The notes: generated from the letters alone by a model not told the origin. A stretch of 64,000 nt of DNA from an uncultured Lactobacillaceae bacterium (GCA_945285405.1 CALYQJ010000007.1:1-64000); one strand, 5' to 3'; counted from the stretch's first letter, positions 34,694 through 44,453 are shown. Made by a program: numbers and translations.

Positions 34694-35617
34694 ATGATCA
34701 TTATTGCAAGTCATGGTGATTATGCAAAAGCGACTCTTAGTAGTTGTGAAATGATTGCCGGAAAAATTTCCGACGTTAAAGCAGTTGCTTTTCATGATCC
34801 AATGGGAATTAATGACGTTGTGACCAAGTATCAAGCAATTAAAGACGAAAAATCAACCCCAGCAAAAGATTTAATTATTTTGACAGATATCTCCAGCGGC
34901 ACTCCTGCTAATGCTGCTTTGTTATTTCAAGAAAAAAATCCCGGAGTTCGGGTATTTTCTGGTTTGTCTTTAAGTTTATTACTCACTTTGGTTACTGGGA
35001 CGCCAGTTGATGAAGCAATTACGCAAAATCGCGAAATGATTAAAGAATTAGGAGTAAAGACTACTCCGTCTCAACCAGTAAAAGCTAGTTTAAAAGCGAA
35101 GCCCACGAGTTCAACTAATAAAAATGATGATCCGATTATTAGTGTCAGAATTGATTCTCGTTTAATTCACGGGCAAGTAGCAACAATGTGGTTAAGAGAA
35201 GTAAATGCTAGTCGGGTCATGGTAATTGATGACGAAATTGTTAAAAGTAAAGTCCAAAAAAGTGTTCTAAAATCTGCTGTACCGCAAGATATTCATCTTA
35301 GTATTTTAACCACCAAAGGTGCTGCACAAAGGATTAAAGCTAACCAATATCAAGGACAGCGCGTTTTTATTATTGTTCGTGATCCGCGAACTTTATTGAA
35401 TTTAACCAAAGAAGGAGTTAAATTACAGGCGATTAATTTAGGTAATTTATCGATGTCAGCAGGTGCCCGGCAGATTGCTAAAAGTGTTGCGGTATCCCCA
35501 CAGCAAGAAGCAGCTTTAAAAGATTTAGCTCAAGAAAAGATTAAACTTTATCACCAAATGGTACCTAATGATCAAAAAGAAGATGTGATGGCTTTGTTAG
35601 CTAAGGGAGGTAAATAA
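34694..35617 (+). CDS. PTS EIIAB, mannose class (alf locus)
   Basis: 307 aa. Start ATG at 34694 after GGAGG; an upstream extension of 43 codons is noncoding and covers the promoter. EIIA phospho-His7 (IIIASHGDYA), linker about 122-146, EIIB His159 (RIDSRLIHGQVATMW). Imports the fucosylated disaccharide in the L. casei counterpart. Confidence 0.93.
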   Translation: MIIIASHGDYAKATLSSCEMIAGKISDVKAVAFHDPMGINDVVTKYQAIKDEKSTPAKDLIILTDISSGTPANAALLFQEKNPGVRVFSGLSLSLLLTLVTGTPVDEAITQNREMIKELGVKTTPSQPVKASLKAKPTSSTNKNDDPIISVRIDSRLIHGQVATMWLREVNASRVMVIDDEIVKSKVQKSVLKSAVPQDIHLSILTTKGAAQRIKANQYQGQRVFIIVRDPRTLLNLTKEGVKLQAINLGNLSMSAGARQIAKSVAVSPQQEAALKDLAQEKIKLYHQMVPNDQKEDVMALLAKGGK

Positions 35618-35618
35618 A

Positions 35619-36425
35619 ATGGCGATTGCATGGTGGCAAATTTTACTATTAACAGCGCTAGCTTTTTGGATGATTATTGATCAAATTACGGTTGGCATTT
35701 TATGCAATTATCCGCTTTTAATTGGTTTGGTTGCTGGAATTATTATGGGCGACATGAGTAAAGGATTAGTCGTGGGAGCAACGTTACAGTTAATGGTTTT
35801 AGGCGTAGGTACTTATGGCGGTTCAAGTATGCCTGATTTTATGACTGGCGCGATTGTTGGTACGGCTTACGCGGTAATTACTGGTAAAGGCACTAATTTT
35901 GCGATTGGTTTGGCGGTACCAGTTGGTTTATTGATGGTCCAACTTGATGTTTTGGCCCGATTTATTAATACTTATTTCTTACATCGCGTCGATAAATATA
36001 TTGAAGCTGATGATGTACCTAAGGTCGCACGTAACGTTGTTTATGGTGTTTTCCCTTGGGGATTATCTCGAGCAATTCCAGTCTTTATTATGTTAATTGT
36101 CGGGAATCAATTTGTTCAAAAAATTGTTGAAGTAATGCCTCAATGGCTTTCTAATGGTCTCTCAACTGCCGGCGGTATTCTACCAGTAGTGGGAATTGCA
36201 ATTTTATTACGCTTTTTACCAACCAAGCGTTTTATTGCCTATTTAATTATTGGCTTTTTGGCCGCAACTTACTTAAAAGTACCAATGTTAGGTGTTGCTT
36301 TAATGGGATTAGCAATGGCAATTATCTTCTATCATCAGAGTGGTAACTCTTCGCACAATCAAGGGAATAATCAAGAAAACAAACCAAAGGAGACAGAAAA
36401 TGAACTCGGCGAATACGAAAACTAA
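35619..36425 (+). CDS. PTS EIIC, mannose class (alf locus)
   Basis: 268 aa, multiple membrane helices, with VVGATLQLMVLGVGTYGGSSMPD (class block). The charged tail is rich in Asn, Lys and Glu. Begins one base after the EIIAB stop and overlaps EIID by 26 bases. Confidence 0.93.
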   Translation: MAIAWWQILLLTALAFWMIIDQITVGILCNYPLLIGLVAGIIMGDMSKGLVVGATLQLMVLGVGTYGGSSMPDFMTGAIVGTAYAVITGKGTNFAIGLAVPVGLLMVQLDVLARFINTYFLHRVDKYIEADDVPKVARNVVYGVFPWGLSRAIPVFIMLIVGNQFVQKIVEVMPQWLSNGLSTAGGILPVVGIAILLRFLPTKRFIAYLIIGFLAATYLKVPMLGVALMGLAMAIIFYHQSGNSSHNQGNNQENKPKETENELGEYEN

Positions 36426-37215
36426 GCAAATTACGAAAAAAGATCTATTTCGGGCTAATTGGCGCTGGCTTTGGTCCAGTCAAATTTGTTGGAATTACGA
36501 ACGGATGATGTCGACGGGTTATTTGTATACAATGTTGCCGACAATTACCAAGTTGTATCCTAAAAAAGACGATCAAGTTGAAATGATGAAAGTTCATAAC
36601 CAATTTTTCAATACCAATGCTTATGTTGGTGGCTTTATTGTGGGAATGGATATGGCAATTGAGGAAAAAGAAGGCATCAAAGCTAAAGATACCGTTGCTG
36701 GGTTAAAAGCCGGTTTAATGGGACCTTTAGCAGGAATTGGTGATACAATTGTTGGCGTAATTTTGCCTACTATTTTTGGTTCAATTGGCGCTTATATGGG
36801 ACTTAAAGGCAATCCAATTGGTGCTTTTTTATGGTTAGCAGTTAACTTTATAATTTTGTTTTTACGATTTTCTTTATTACCAATGGGATATACTCAAGGA
36901 GAGAAGTTAGTTTACGCTACTGGTGATAAACTTAACCGAATTACTGATGCTGCAGTATTATTAGGAGTAACAGTAGTTGGCGCTTTAATTCCGACCGTAA
37001 TTAGTGTTAAAGTTCCTTTTGTCTTTAAATTAGGCAAAGTTAGTCTAAAAGCGCAATCAATTTTAGATCAATTTATGCCATCTTTAGTTCCAGTAGCTCT
37101 AGTTGCCATTTGTTACTGGTTGTTAGGTAAAGAAAAAATGAATTCAACCCGTTTAATTGTTTTGGTTTTAATTGCCGGAATAGTTTTAGGTGGTTTAGGA
37201 ATTTTAAGTAAATAG
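36400..37215 (+). CDS. PTS EIID, mannose class (alf locus)
   Basis: 271 aa. Start ATG at 36400 with AAAGGAG; the frame to 36340 runs inside EIIC and has no site. WNYERMMSTGYLYTMLPTITKLY and GLKAGLMGPLAGIGDTIVG are class signatures. Its last 19 codons and downstream terminator have been duplicated in tandem after the gene. Confidence 0.93.
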   Translation: MNSANTKTKQITKKDLFRANWRWLWSSQICWNYERMMSTGYLYTMLPTITKLYPKKDDQVEMMKVHNQFFNTNAYVGGFIVGMDMAIEEKEGIKAKDTVAGLKAGLMGPLAGIGDTIVGVILPTIFGSIGAYMGLKGNPIGAFLWLAVNFIILFLRFSLLPMGYTQGEKLVYATGDKLNRITDAAVLLGVTVVGALIPTVISVKVPFVFKLGKVSLKAQSILDQFMPSLVPVALVAICYWLLGKEKMNSTRLIVLVLIAGIVLGGLGILSK

Positions 37216-37800
37216 TTAAATTTAATAATTATTTTCACTTCTTTTAAAACAACAAAATGATAATTGATTAAGGCCATCTTAAGTAAGGTGGTTTTTTTAT
37301 TGTTTGAGAAATAAAATAGTAGATTTCAATTTTAAAGCGTAAAAAGTCCTTACTACCTTTCATTTTTTAAAAATTAATATAATTATATGGTGAATTATAT
37401 TGCCTTTCTTTTTTTGAGCTAATAGTTATTAATTTTGGGCTTTAATTTCCGGAATAGTTTCAGGTGGTTTAGAAATCTTAAGTAAATAGTTAAACTTAAT
37501 AATCGTTTTCATTTCTTTTTAAAACAACAAAATGATAATTGATTAAGGCTATCTTAAGTAAGGTGGTTTTTTTATTGTTTGAGAAATAAAATAGTAGATT
37601 TCAATTTTAAAGCGTAAAAAGTCCTTACTATCTTTCATTTTTTAAAAATTAATATAATTATATGGTTGATTATATGGTGAATTATATTGCCTCTCTTTTT
37701 TTGAGCTAATAGTTATTAATTTTGGGCTTTAATTTCCGGAATAGTTTTAAGAGGTTTTGGAATTTTAAGTAAATGGTTAAATTTAATAATCATTTTCTTT
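37158..37800. repeat. Tandem duplication of the EIID 3' end and terminator
   Basis: Three copies, about 37158-37431, 37432-37718 and a partial 37719-37800; offsets between marker CCGGAA sites are 274 and 287 bases. Copies 2 and 3 keep the last codons of the EIID gene in mutated form, and copies 1 and 2 each keep a CCATCTT/AAGGTGG terminator with T7 (37273-37299; 37547-37574). Copy 2 carries a further 13-base internal duplication (ATATGGTTGAT/ATATGGTGAAT). The remainder, 37801-38082, shows no gene. Confidence 0.9.
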
Positions 37801-38082
37801 TATTTTTGTTAATTAGTGAGGTAATGTTGATAAGGTAGAAGGTTATAGTTAAAATATTAATAGCAACTAAAAGCTATCGATTATGTAATCAAAAAAATAT
37901 TTTTATCAAGTATTTTCACTTAATGAGTAAAAATTTTCATTCAGAAAGATAAATAATAAATTAATTTAAAACTATTATTAAAAAAATTTAAGTTTTAAAA
38001 TCAGGTCTTAACCCTTGTGGTTAAAGGATTTCAAAAATATAATGAAAAATTAATTAGATAAAAAAAGTTGATTTCACTTTAC

Positions 38083-38186
38083 TAGAAAGCGTTATCATGA
38101 TATCTTAAAGACGTACCATATGGTACTGAAATATAATTAATTTTGCCCGAGATTAAACATGTATTTTATACTAACTTTTGTTAGTA
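38083..38186 (+). promoter_or_regulatory. cre, palindrome and inverted-repeat promoter upstream of GH31
   Basis: In order: a cre with one mismatch (38083-38098); a perfect palindrome GTACCATATGGTAC (38113-38126); a promoter TTGCCC (38143-38148), 18 bases, TATACT (38167-38172); and TACTAAC-tttt-GTTAGTA (38169-38186) over the -10 and start site. The last element has the same arms and position as the operator at 1962-1975. About 320 bases of leader (38187-38506) follow. Confidence 0.55.
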
Positions 38187-38457
38187 AATTAAATTGTTTG
38201 TTTAGAGAGTTGTTAATGATTAACGTTTTCTTTAAACCGGTGATCATTATTAACGCATTTTATTAAAACCTTGTCCTCCTAATACAAGTGAATAATAATT
38301 TTGTTAAGTATGATCTCCAATCATCGGGCAATTTTTAACCGTTTATTACCAATTTAGTGATTATTATTTATTTTTGAGTGTCATTAGGATTAATTTAGGA
38401 ATTAATGTTAGTGGCTTTTTTTGTAAGCTTTGGCGATGAGGAGACGAAAGGAGATTA

Positions 38458-38484
38458 ATGGCAATAATCGTTAATAATTTTTAA
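38458..38484 (+). CDS. Eight-codon leader ORF upstream of GH31
   Basis: ATG at 38458 has the only good ribosome binding site nearby (AAAGGAG) and encodes MAIIVNNF before TAA. A second mini-frame, ATG GGT AAT TGA (38496-38507), ends on the GH31 start codon (TGATG). Either re-initiation drives GH31, or these are by-products of a changed 5' end. Confidence 0.35.
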   Translation: MAIIVNNF

Positions 38485-38506
38485 CGAATATTACCATGGG
38501 TAATTG

Positions 38507-41053
38507 ATGGATCAAAGTTTAAATGGTAACCAAGCAGAAATTATTACCTTGAATTTGAAAAATAAGCGACAAGAACAGATTAGTTTTGTTGCGCCTAATA
38601 TTCTTCATGTGGTTTGGGGCAAAACTCAAGATTTTAATGATTTACCCAACATTATGGTAAATGAAGCAGTAAATACAGGTGGTGATCCCACAGTGGCTAC
38701 TGGGAAAATTGATCAAAGTAAAGTTGTCCCCTTTATTAATAAAATTCCTAAAATTAAATTTAAAGTTATAAAAACCCGTTTTGGTTATTTAATTCAAACG
38801 CCAAAGTTAACTTTAAAAGTTAAATCAGAAACGGGCACAATTGCCGTCTATTCAGACGATTTAACTAAACCAACAATGATTCAAAAAGCTCCTTTTTTAA
38901 AACAAAACCAAATACAAACAAAACTTCAGGTTTTAACAGCAAACGCCGAGTATTATGGCGGAGGAATGCAAAATGGTCGTTATAATCATACGGGTAAAAT
39001 ATTAAAAATTGAAAACATGAACGATTGGCTAGATGGGGGGATTTCATCACCTGCCCCCTTTGTTTGGTCGACTGCCGGCTTTGGCATATTAAATAATACT
39101 TATACGAAAGGCTTTTATGATTTAGAAGATCCCCAACTAATTTCTTTTAGTTATCAAGATCAAAAAGCGGATAACTATTATTTATTTGGTCAAAATCTTC
39201 CTGAAATTCTTCAAGGATATTATCAATTAACGGGTAAACCTTTCATTTTACCTAAGTTTGCTTTTTATCCAGCCCATTTAAATGCATACAATCGTGATAC
39301 TTGGGTCGAAGTAACCCCTGCTTCTTCAGGAGCCCGGTTATTTGAAGACGGGAAATATTATCGCGAATATCAACCCGTTAAGCCGAAAAGTTTTAATGAT
39401 AAAGTGAAAAAAACCATTAAAATTAATGGTCAAACTTTTGTGCCCGCGGTAAAAACTAAAGGTCGCGTAACCTTTGTTAAAGATGCTCAAGGTAATTTGA
39501 TTACGAAACCAGAGTCACTTAATGGTGAATTACAAAACTATCAATTTTCGGCGCGACAAATTATTGAGCGCTACCGGAAAAACGATTTTCCTTTAGGTTG
39601 GTTTTTACCCAATGATGGTTATGGCGCGGGTTATGGTCAAACTTCAAGTTTAGCTAAGAACATTGCTAATTTAAAGGAATTTGCGAATTTTGCTCAAGAT
39701 CACGGGATTAAAACCGGTTTATGGACCCAAGAAAATTTATATCCGAAAGATCGAGCGCATCCCAAAGCTTCTGAACGTGATTTTGCCCAAGAGGTAAAAG
39801 AAGCACAAGTTGCCGTAATTAAAACTGATGTTGCTTGGGTAGGAAGTGGTTATCAGGCTGGAATTGGCGCAATTACAGATGCGGCTTGCGTTATGAAGAA
39901 AAATGGTAATAATGAACGTCCTTTTGCCTTAACCGTCGATGGTTGGGCGGGGACGCAAAAATATGGTGCCGTTTGGACCGGCGATCAAAAAGGAGGAACA
40001 TGGCAAAATATTGCTTTTCAGATTCCAACTTATTTAAGTAGTGCCCTTTCTGGTTTAGCAAATGTTGGTGCGGATATTGATGGAATTTATGACGGTGGTG
40101 ATCCGATTATTCAAACGCGAGATTTACAATGGAAGTCATTTACGCCTTTACAATTATTTATGGATGGTTGGGGTAGCGAAAATAAAACGCCCTTTACTTT
40201 CGGCGGTATTTATGCTGCAATTAACCGTTTTTATTTAAAATTAAAAAGTCAATTACTCCCCTATTTCTATACGGCTGCGTACCGTAATCGCCAATTCGGA
40301 ATTCCTTTATTACAACCGGCGGCTTATCATTTCGCGGATCAAAGTAATCTTACGGCGGATTTGAACCATGAATTTCTTTTGGGCAATGATATTTTAGTGG
40401 CACCGATTTATCAAAACACCAAAATGGATCAAAAAGGAAACGATATTCGTAATGGAATTTATTTACCAGATTCGCAAGTGACTTGGATTGATTTCTTTTC
40501 TGGAATTCCTTATGCCGGAGATCAAGTTTTAAATAAATTTAAAACGCCATTATGGAAAACGCCGTTATTTATTAAACAAGGGGCAATTATTCCGGAAAAT
40601 AACCCTAACAATAATCCTTCAGAAATTGATGCTACTAAACAAATTTTGACTTTTTATCCGAAAAAGGATTTAGCGCAGACTACTATTTATGATGATGATG
40701 GAGTTTCTGATAATTATTTAGAAGAAGCTAAATTTACTACAACTGTAATTAAACAATGGCAAGATGAAAAAGAAATTGTGATTCAAATTGCCCCAACAAC
40801 TGGTGATTTTGCTGGTTTTAATCCTCATAAACAATCAATTTTAAAAGTTAAAAATATCTCTCAACCCCGAAAAATATTGGTTAATGGGCAGGTCTTATCA
40901 CCAACAGCTTATCAATTTGAAAAAAGTCATCTTCTTAAAACTTTTTCGACAAGATTTGCATTAAAGGGAATCTATAACGGTAGTCAGTTAACAATTACGC
41001 TCGCAAAACATAATGTAACAACAACAACTTTATTAGTTGAAATTTTATTCTAG
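38507..41053 (+). CDS. GH31 family glycoside hydrolase
   Basis: 848 aa. N-terminal β-sandwich (YYGGGMQNGRYNHTGKILKIENMNDW), then a (β/α)8 barrel: nucleophile Asp441 in AVIKTDVAWVGSG, and the acid/base region NVGADIDGIYDGGDPIIQTRDLQW. C-terminal sandwich domains follow. No signal peptide. It lacks the usual WxDMxE nucleophile context of maltases, so it may be one of the galactose/GalNAc-type or transferase-type GH31 subgroups; specificity cannot be settled. The ATG at 38507 has no Shine-Dalgarno of its own. Confidence 0.85.
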   Translation: MDQSLNGNQAEIITLNLKNKRQEQISFVAPNILHVVWGKTQDFNDLPNIMVNEAVNTGGDPTVATGKIDQSKVVPFINKIPKIKFKVIKTRFGYLIQTPKLTLKVKSETGTIAVYSDDLTKPTMIQKAPFLKQNQIQTKLQVLTANAEYYGGGMQNGRYNHTGKILKIENMNDWLDGGISSPAPFVWSTAGFGILNNTYTKGFYDLEDPQLISFSYQDQKADNYYLFGQNLPEILQGYYQLTGKPFILPKFAFYPAHLNAYNRDTWVEVTPASSGARLFEDGKYYREYQPVKPKSFNDKVKKTIKINGQTFVPAVKTKGRVTFVKDAQGNLITKPESLNGELQNYQFSARQIIERYRKNDFPLGWFLPNDGYGAGYGQTSSLAKNIANLKEFANFAQDHGIKTGLWTQENLYPKDRAHPKASERDFAQEVKEAQVAVIKTDVAWVGSGYQAGIGAITDAACVMKKNGNNERPFALTVDGWAGTQKYGAVWTGDQKGGTWQNIAFQIPTYLSSALSGLANVGADIDGIYDGGDPIIQTRDLQWKSFTPLQLFMDGWGSENKTPFTFGGIYAAINRFYLKLKSQLLPYFYTAAYRNRQFGIPLLQPAAYHFADQSNLTADLNHEFLLGNDILVAPIYQNTKMDQKGNDIRNGIYLPDSQVTWIDFFSGIPYAGDQVLNKFKTPLWKTPLFIKQGAIIPENNPNNNPSEIDATKQILTFYPKKDLAQTTIYDDDGVSDNYLEEAKFTTTVIKQWQDEKEIVIQIAPTTGDFAGFNPHKQSILKVKNISQPRKILVNGQVLSPTAYQFEKSHLLKTFSTRFALKGIYNGSQLTITLAKHNVTTTTLLVEILF

Positions 41054-41994
41054 GCATTTTTGCAATAAAAAAGCATTAAAATTTGTGGAATTTTACCTTT
41101 TTAATTTTAAAAAAAAGGTTAAAAAAAAATTGAAATTTAGTTATAACTAATTAGAATAATTAGGCGATTATTAATTTTAGCCTCAGAATTTTGCAACCTT
41201 TTTGATCGAATAAAGCGATTTCAAAAAATCAATAATATTGTATCAGTAAAAAAAAATAAAAAAGGTAAAAGTCTTGCAATAAAATCGTGATCAAAGCAAT
41301 ATTTGCCCCAAAATGAAATTATTTTTCATAAATTATCTTTTGCTTTTTAAAAACTATTAAATTTTATTTTAAAAAAATGATTATTTCATGGGAAATATTT
41401 TTTAGAAAATGCTTTAAGCTTTAGAAATTAGGATTTCAATATCTTTCTTCGAAATTTGAATAACTTAGTATCTTTTTATATAAACTAGATAAATAGATAA
41501 TCACAAATATTGTTAAAAAATTGCAAATAAACCTTTTTTTAAATTTTTAAATAATCGTCTAAATAATTAAGGCAAAATTGGGGAACGATTATTGATGATT
41601 TTCTAAATATGTAGAAATTTAAATTTATCATGAAGCTTAAATAAATCGGTTTAAAAAAAGAAAAGATTAAAATTACTATTGAATAGATTAAAGCCACGTA
41701 AATAGCTTTTTAAATATTGTTGACAGGCTATATCAAGGTGATTAAGATAAAGGACGTTTTGCGGATATAGTAAAAATTGGCTGCTTAATTAGTGCCAAAA
41801 AAGATGAATACTAGTTTTGTTTTGATGCCAACAGAAAACCTAATTATTTTTAACTGAAAGTGCGCACCAAAGTTGGTTTTTAACTTTAGTTTAGTTTTGA
41901 AAAAATTACCCTTTTCTTTCATATTTCGCAAAATTGGAATCTAAATGTAAAAACTATCGATTTAAGATTAATTTTACACAAGGGGGATCTGTTT
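41054..41994. other. Long AT-rich gap between GH31 and the MFS gene
   Basis: 941 bases without an open frame of useful length. It contains a weak A/T hairpin after GH31 (41095-41118) and one clear promoter (41720-41748). It also holds an 8-bp GTGCGCAC palindrome near 41869 within a CCAAC/GTTGG hairpin. No insertion-sequence ends or tRNA seen. Confidence 0.7.
41720..41748 (+). promoter_or_regulatory. Promoter with long leader for the MFS-amidase operon
   Basis: TTGACA (41720-41725), 17 bases, TAAGAT (41743-41748). The next start codon is 247 bases downstream, so the transcript would have a leader of about 240 nt. Confidence 0.55.
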
Positions 41995-43176
41995 TTGGTA
42001 AAAAATAGAAATCGTTGGCTCGTTTGCTTGTCAACAGTAGTTGGTGGAATTTCATTAGCTTTAGTTCAAAACAAAATTTCACCAATTATTACAATACTAA
42101 TGGCAAACTTTAAAATTAATGCGCAAACAGCAGGATGGTTAAGCTCAATCTTTTCTTTAATTGGTGTTTTTGTTGCTTTGCCAGCATCATCAATTATTAA
42201 AAGAATTGGAGTTAAAAAAGCAGGCTTAGCTTCTTTAATTATCGCGATTATTGGTTCTCTGATGGGAGTATTAACCAATAATGTTGTCATCCTTATGTTT
42301 AGTCGCTTTATTGAAGGAATGGGCGTTGGCATTATTTCAGTATTAGGACCAATGGTAATTACAATGTGGTTTAAACCTGAAGAACGAGGGTTGCCAATGA
42401 CTATCTGGACGAGCTGGATGACCATTTCTCAAGCAATTTTATTCTTCTCGGCTTCACCACTAGTAAAACATTTTACTTGGCGCGGACTTTGGTGGTTAGG
42501 AATTATTGCCTGTGCAATTTCCATTGTTTTATATAGCTTGTTTGTTTCTGAACCGCATAAAGTTGAACCCCAAAATGTAGCTTCTGACCGTCAAGATATT
42601 GTCCAAGGAGTAAAATCACTTTCAACTTGGATTATGGCGTTAGCTGCTTTCTTGTTTACGCTATGTTCATTTACTTTTGTTTCTTGGATTGGCAATAGTT
42701 GGGCTAGAAATGCCAACATTCCATTAAACCATGTAACTCCTTTAATTGGTTACGTTTATTTATTTGAAATCGTGTATATGGTAATTATTGGTTTCGTATT
42801 GGATCGAATTCCCAACAAGAAATTATTTGGTTTGGTGGCAGCTGTTATTTATGGAATTATTGGTTTAATTTCATTTAACTTCACTAAATCATATGCCATG
42901 ATTTGGGTTATGATCGTTTTATTCCCCTTCTTCGATGGCAGTTTACCTAGTGTAATTTATACTTTGGCACCTTTGACTGAAAAAGATAGTCGTTATTCAC
43001 CACAAGCAATTAGTATTATGAATATTGGTTTAAATGCCGGTACTTTCTTAGCTGCTCCTTTATCTGGAGCGCTGGTTGATATCAATGTTAATTTGGTTGG
43101 TTATTGTTTCTTAATCGTTGCCATCTGTGTTGGTATCTGTATTGCTTGTTTTAAAATTTATGATTCAAAAAATTAG
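41995..43176 (+). CDS. MFS transporter
   Basis: 393 aa, twelve predicted membrane helices. The loop 2-3 motif region is ASSIIKRIGVKKAGL and loop 8-9 FVLDRIPNKKLFG; the N-terminal half ends with MTIWTSWMTISQ. TTG start after AAGGGGG. Directly followed by an AmiE/AmiF-type amidase gene (13 bases) and a small gene, so it may import an amide or export its acid. Resembles CynX/NarK-like organic anion carriers in plan; substrate not determined. Confidence 0.85.
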   Translation: MVKNRNRWLVCLSTVVGGISLALVQNKISPIITILMANFKINAQTAGWLSSIFSLIGVFVALPASSIIKRIGVKKAGLASLIIAIIGSLMGVLTNNVVILMFSRFIEGMGVGIISVLGPMVITMWFKPEERGLPMTIWTSWMTISQAILFFSASPLVKHFTWRGLWWLGIIACAISIVLYSLFVSEPHKVEPQNVASDRQDIVQGVKSLSTWIMALAAFLFTLCSFTFVSWIGNSWARNANIPLNHVTPLIGYVYLFEIVYMVIIGFVLDRIPNKKLFGLVAAVIYGIIGLISFNFTKSYAMIWVMIVLFPFFDGSLPSVIYTLAPLTEKDSRYSPQAISIMNIGLNAGTFLAAPLSGALVDINVNLVGYCFLIVAICVGICIACFKIYDSKN

Positions 43177-43189
43177 GAGGTTAATTTAA

Positions 43190-44119
43190 ATGAATTATGG
43201 TTCTTGTTTCCCAATTCCGGGCGAAATTAAAACTAAATGCTTAAGTGTGGCATTATTCCAAATGCCTGTTAAAAAAGCAGTAACAAAATTGGATGATATA
43301 CCAACTAATGTTGCTGAAATTTCTAAATGGATGCGTCGAACAGTAATTGGTTTACCAGGAGTTGACTTAATGGTTACTCCAGAAACTGCTTTGCATGGTT
43401 TTAGCCCTACTGCTCATAATTATCCTGTAACTTTGGATGATGATAATATTGCTCAATTAAAAGCAGTTTGTAAGGAATTGCGTGTTTGGTTAGTCTTTGG
43501 GGCTTACATTGATCTTAAAAATGGTGAACCCGTTCAAAATGCAGCAATTACGATTAACGATAAAGGCGAAATCGTAAATGTTTATACAAAGACTAATCCA
43601 TGGAACCCAATTGAACCAACATATCCAGGTAGTGAAATTAAAGTATTTGATGGTCCTAAAGGTTCAAGAATTGCAACAATTATTTGTTCTGATGGTGATT
43701 ACATCGATACTTGGAAAGAAGCAGCTTACAAGAAAGCTAATGTAATTATTCGAATTTCTGCTTACATGACACCTTATGAACGCGTTTATGAGACTACAAA
43801 TAAAGCCGGCGCTTACTTCAATAAATGTTATGTCTTATCAACTAATGAATGTGGTTTAGACGATGCTTATTGCTGGTTTGGTAACAGTATGGCTGTAAAT
43901 CCTGATGGTGATATTTATGCTCAAGCACCATTACAAGCACCATATACTTTGAAATGTGATGTTTATCCAGGATTAGCTGACGCTATTCAAAAACAAGCTT
44001 TAATGGGTGACTTAAATTACTTAGGTAACCACCGTGGTGGAACTAATCCTAATGCCGCTCATGGCAAGGAAATGGGTTTTGATAAATCACTTTATGATTT
44101 TAAAAAGGAGGAAAAGTAA
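43190..44119 (+). CDS. Carbon-nitrogen hydrolase, aliphatic amidase/formamidase type
   Basis: 309 aa. Nitrilase-superfamily triad: Glu65 (VTPETALHGF), Lys134 (VYTKTNPWNPIEPTYPG), Cys166 (ATIICSDGDYIDTWKEAA). The Lys-Cys spacing and the NPWNPIE..YPG block match AmiE/AmiF rather than ureidopropionase types. Hydrolyses a short amide to acid and ammonia by family knowledge. Codon use is rich in AT, like the flanking MFS and small genes; the three form one operon. Confidence 0.85.
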   Translation: MNYGSCFPIPGEIKTKCLSVALFQMPVKKAVTKLDDIPTNVAEISKWMRRTVIGLPGVDLMVTPETALHGFSPTAHNYPVTLDDDNIAQLKAVCKELRVWLVFGAYIDLKNGEPVQNAAITINDKGEIVNVYTKTNPWNPIEPTYPGSEIKVFDGPKGSRIATIICSDGDYIDTWKEAAYKKANVIIRISAYMTPYERVYETTNKAGAYFNKCYVLSTNECGLDDAYCWFGNSMAVNPDGDIYAQAPLQAPYTLKCDVYPGLADAIQKQALMGDLNYLGNHRGGTNPNAAHGKEMGFDKSLYDFKKEEK

Positions 44120-44120
44120 G

Positions 44121-44357
44121 ATGAATTTTGGTCCTAATGATATGCATTATTTTGTTCAAGCTCTTGAACAAAAAACGATTACTTATCCGATCTCAAAAGC
44201 TGATTTAGCTAGTCAATATCAAGATGTTGAATTAAAAATGCAATTTGAAAACGCCCAACCCTTAGGCGATGTAATTAAAGAGTTTCAACCTGATGAATTT
44301 GTTTCAGGTACTGAAATAATGCAAGCTTATGTCCGTTGGACTGGAGTTAAAGCTTAA
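44121..44357 (+). CDS. Small protein linked to the amidase (78 aa)
   Basis: ATG at 44121 behind AAAAGGAGG that lies in the amidase stop region; a longer frame from 44034 runs inside the amidase gene. Acidic, soluble, no membrane segment: MNFGPNDMHYFVQALEQ at the start. Not recognised. Its one-base spacing from the amidase gene suggests an accessory subunit. Confidence 0.7.
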   Translation: MNFGPNDMHYFVQALEQKTITYPISKADLASQYQDVELKMQFENAQPLGDVIKEFQPDEFVSGTEIMQAYVRWTGVKA

Positions 44358-44414
44358 TCCTCCTAAAAATATATTTCCAATTTAATTTTTAATTAGTAAG
44401 TAAACTTAGAGATT

Positions 44415-44453
44415 AAACTCCCTTGAATTATTAAATTCAAGGGAGTTTTTTTG
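44415..44453 (+). terminator. Terminator of the MFS-amidase operon
   Basis: AACTCCCTTGAA/TTCAAGGGAGTT stem, then T7. Confidence 0.92.

Noticed and set aside
37158-38503. CRISPR array or insertion sequence in the repeat region
   Set aside because: Units are about 280 bases, few, and derived from the adjacent gene end; no spacers, terminal inverted repeats or transposase.
42066-42425. Minus-strand frame inside the MFS gene
   Set aside because: Antisense shadow of a hydrophobic gene; composition only mirrors the membrane helices.
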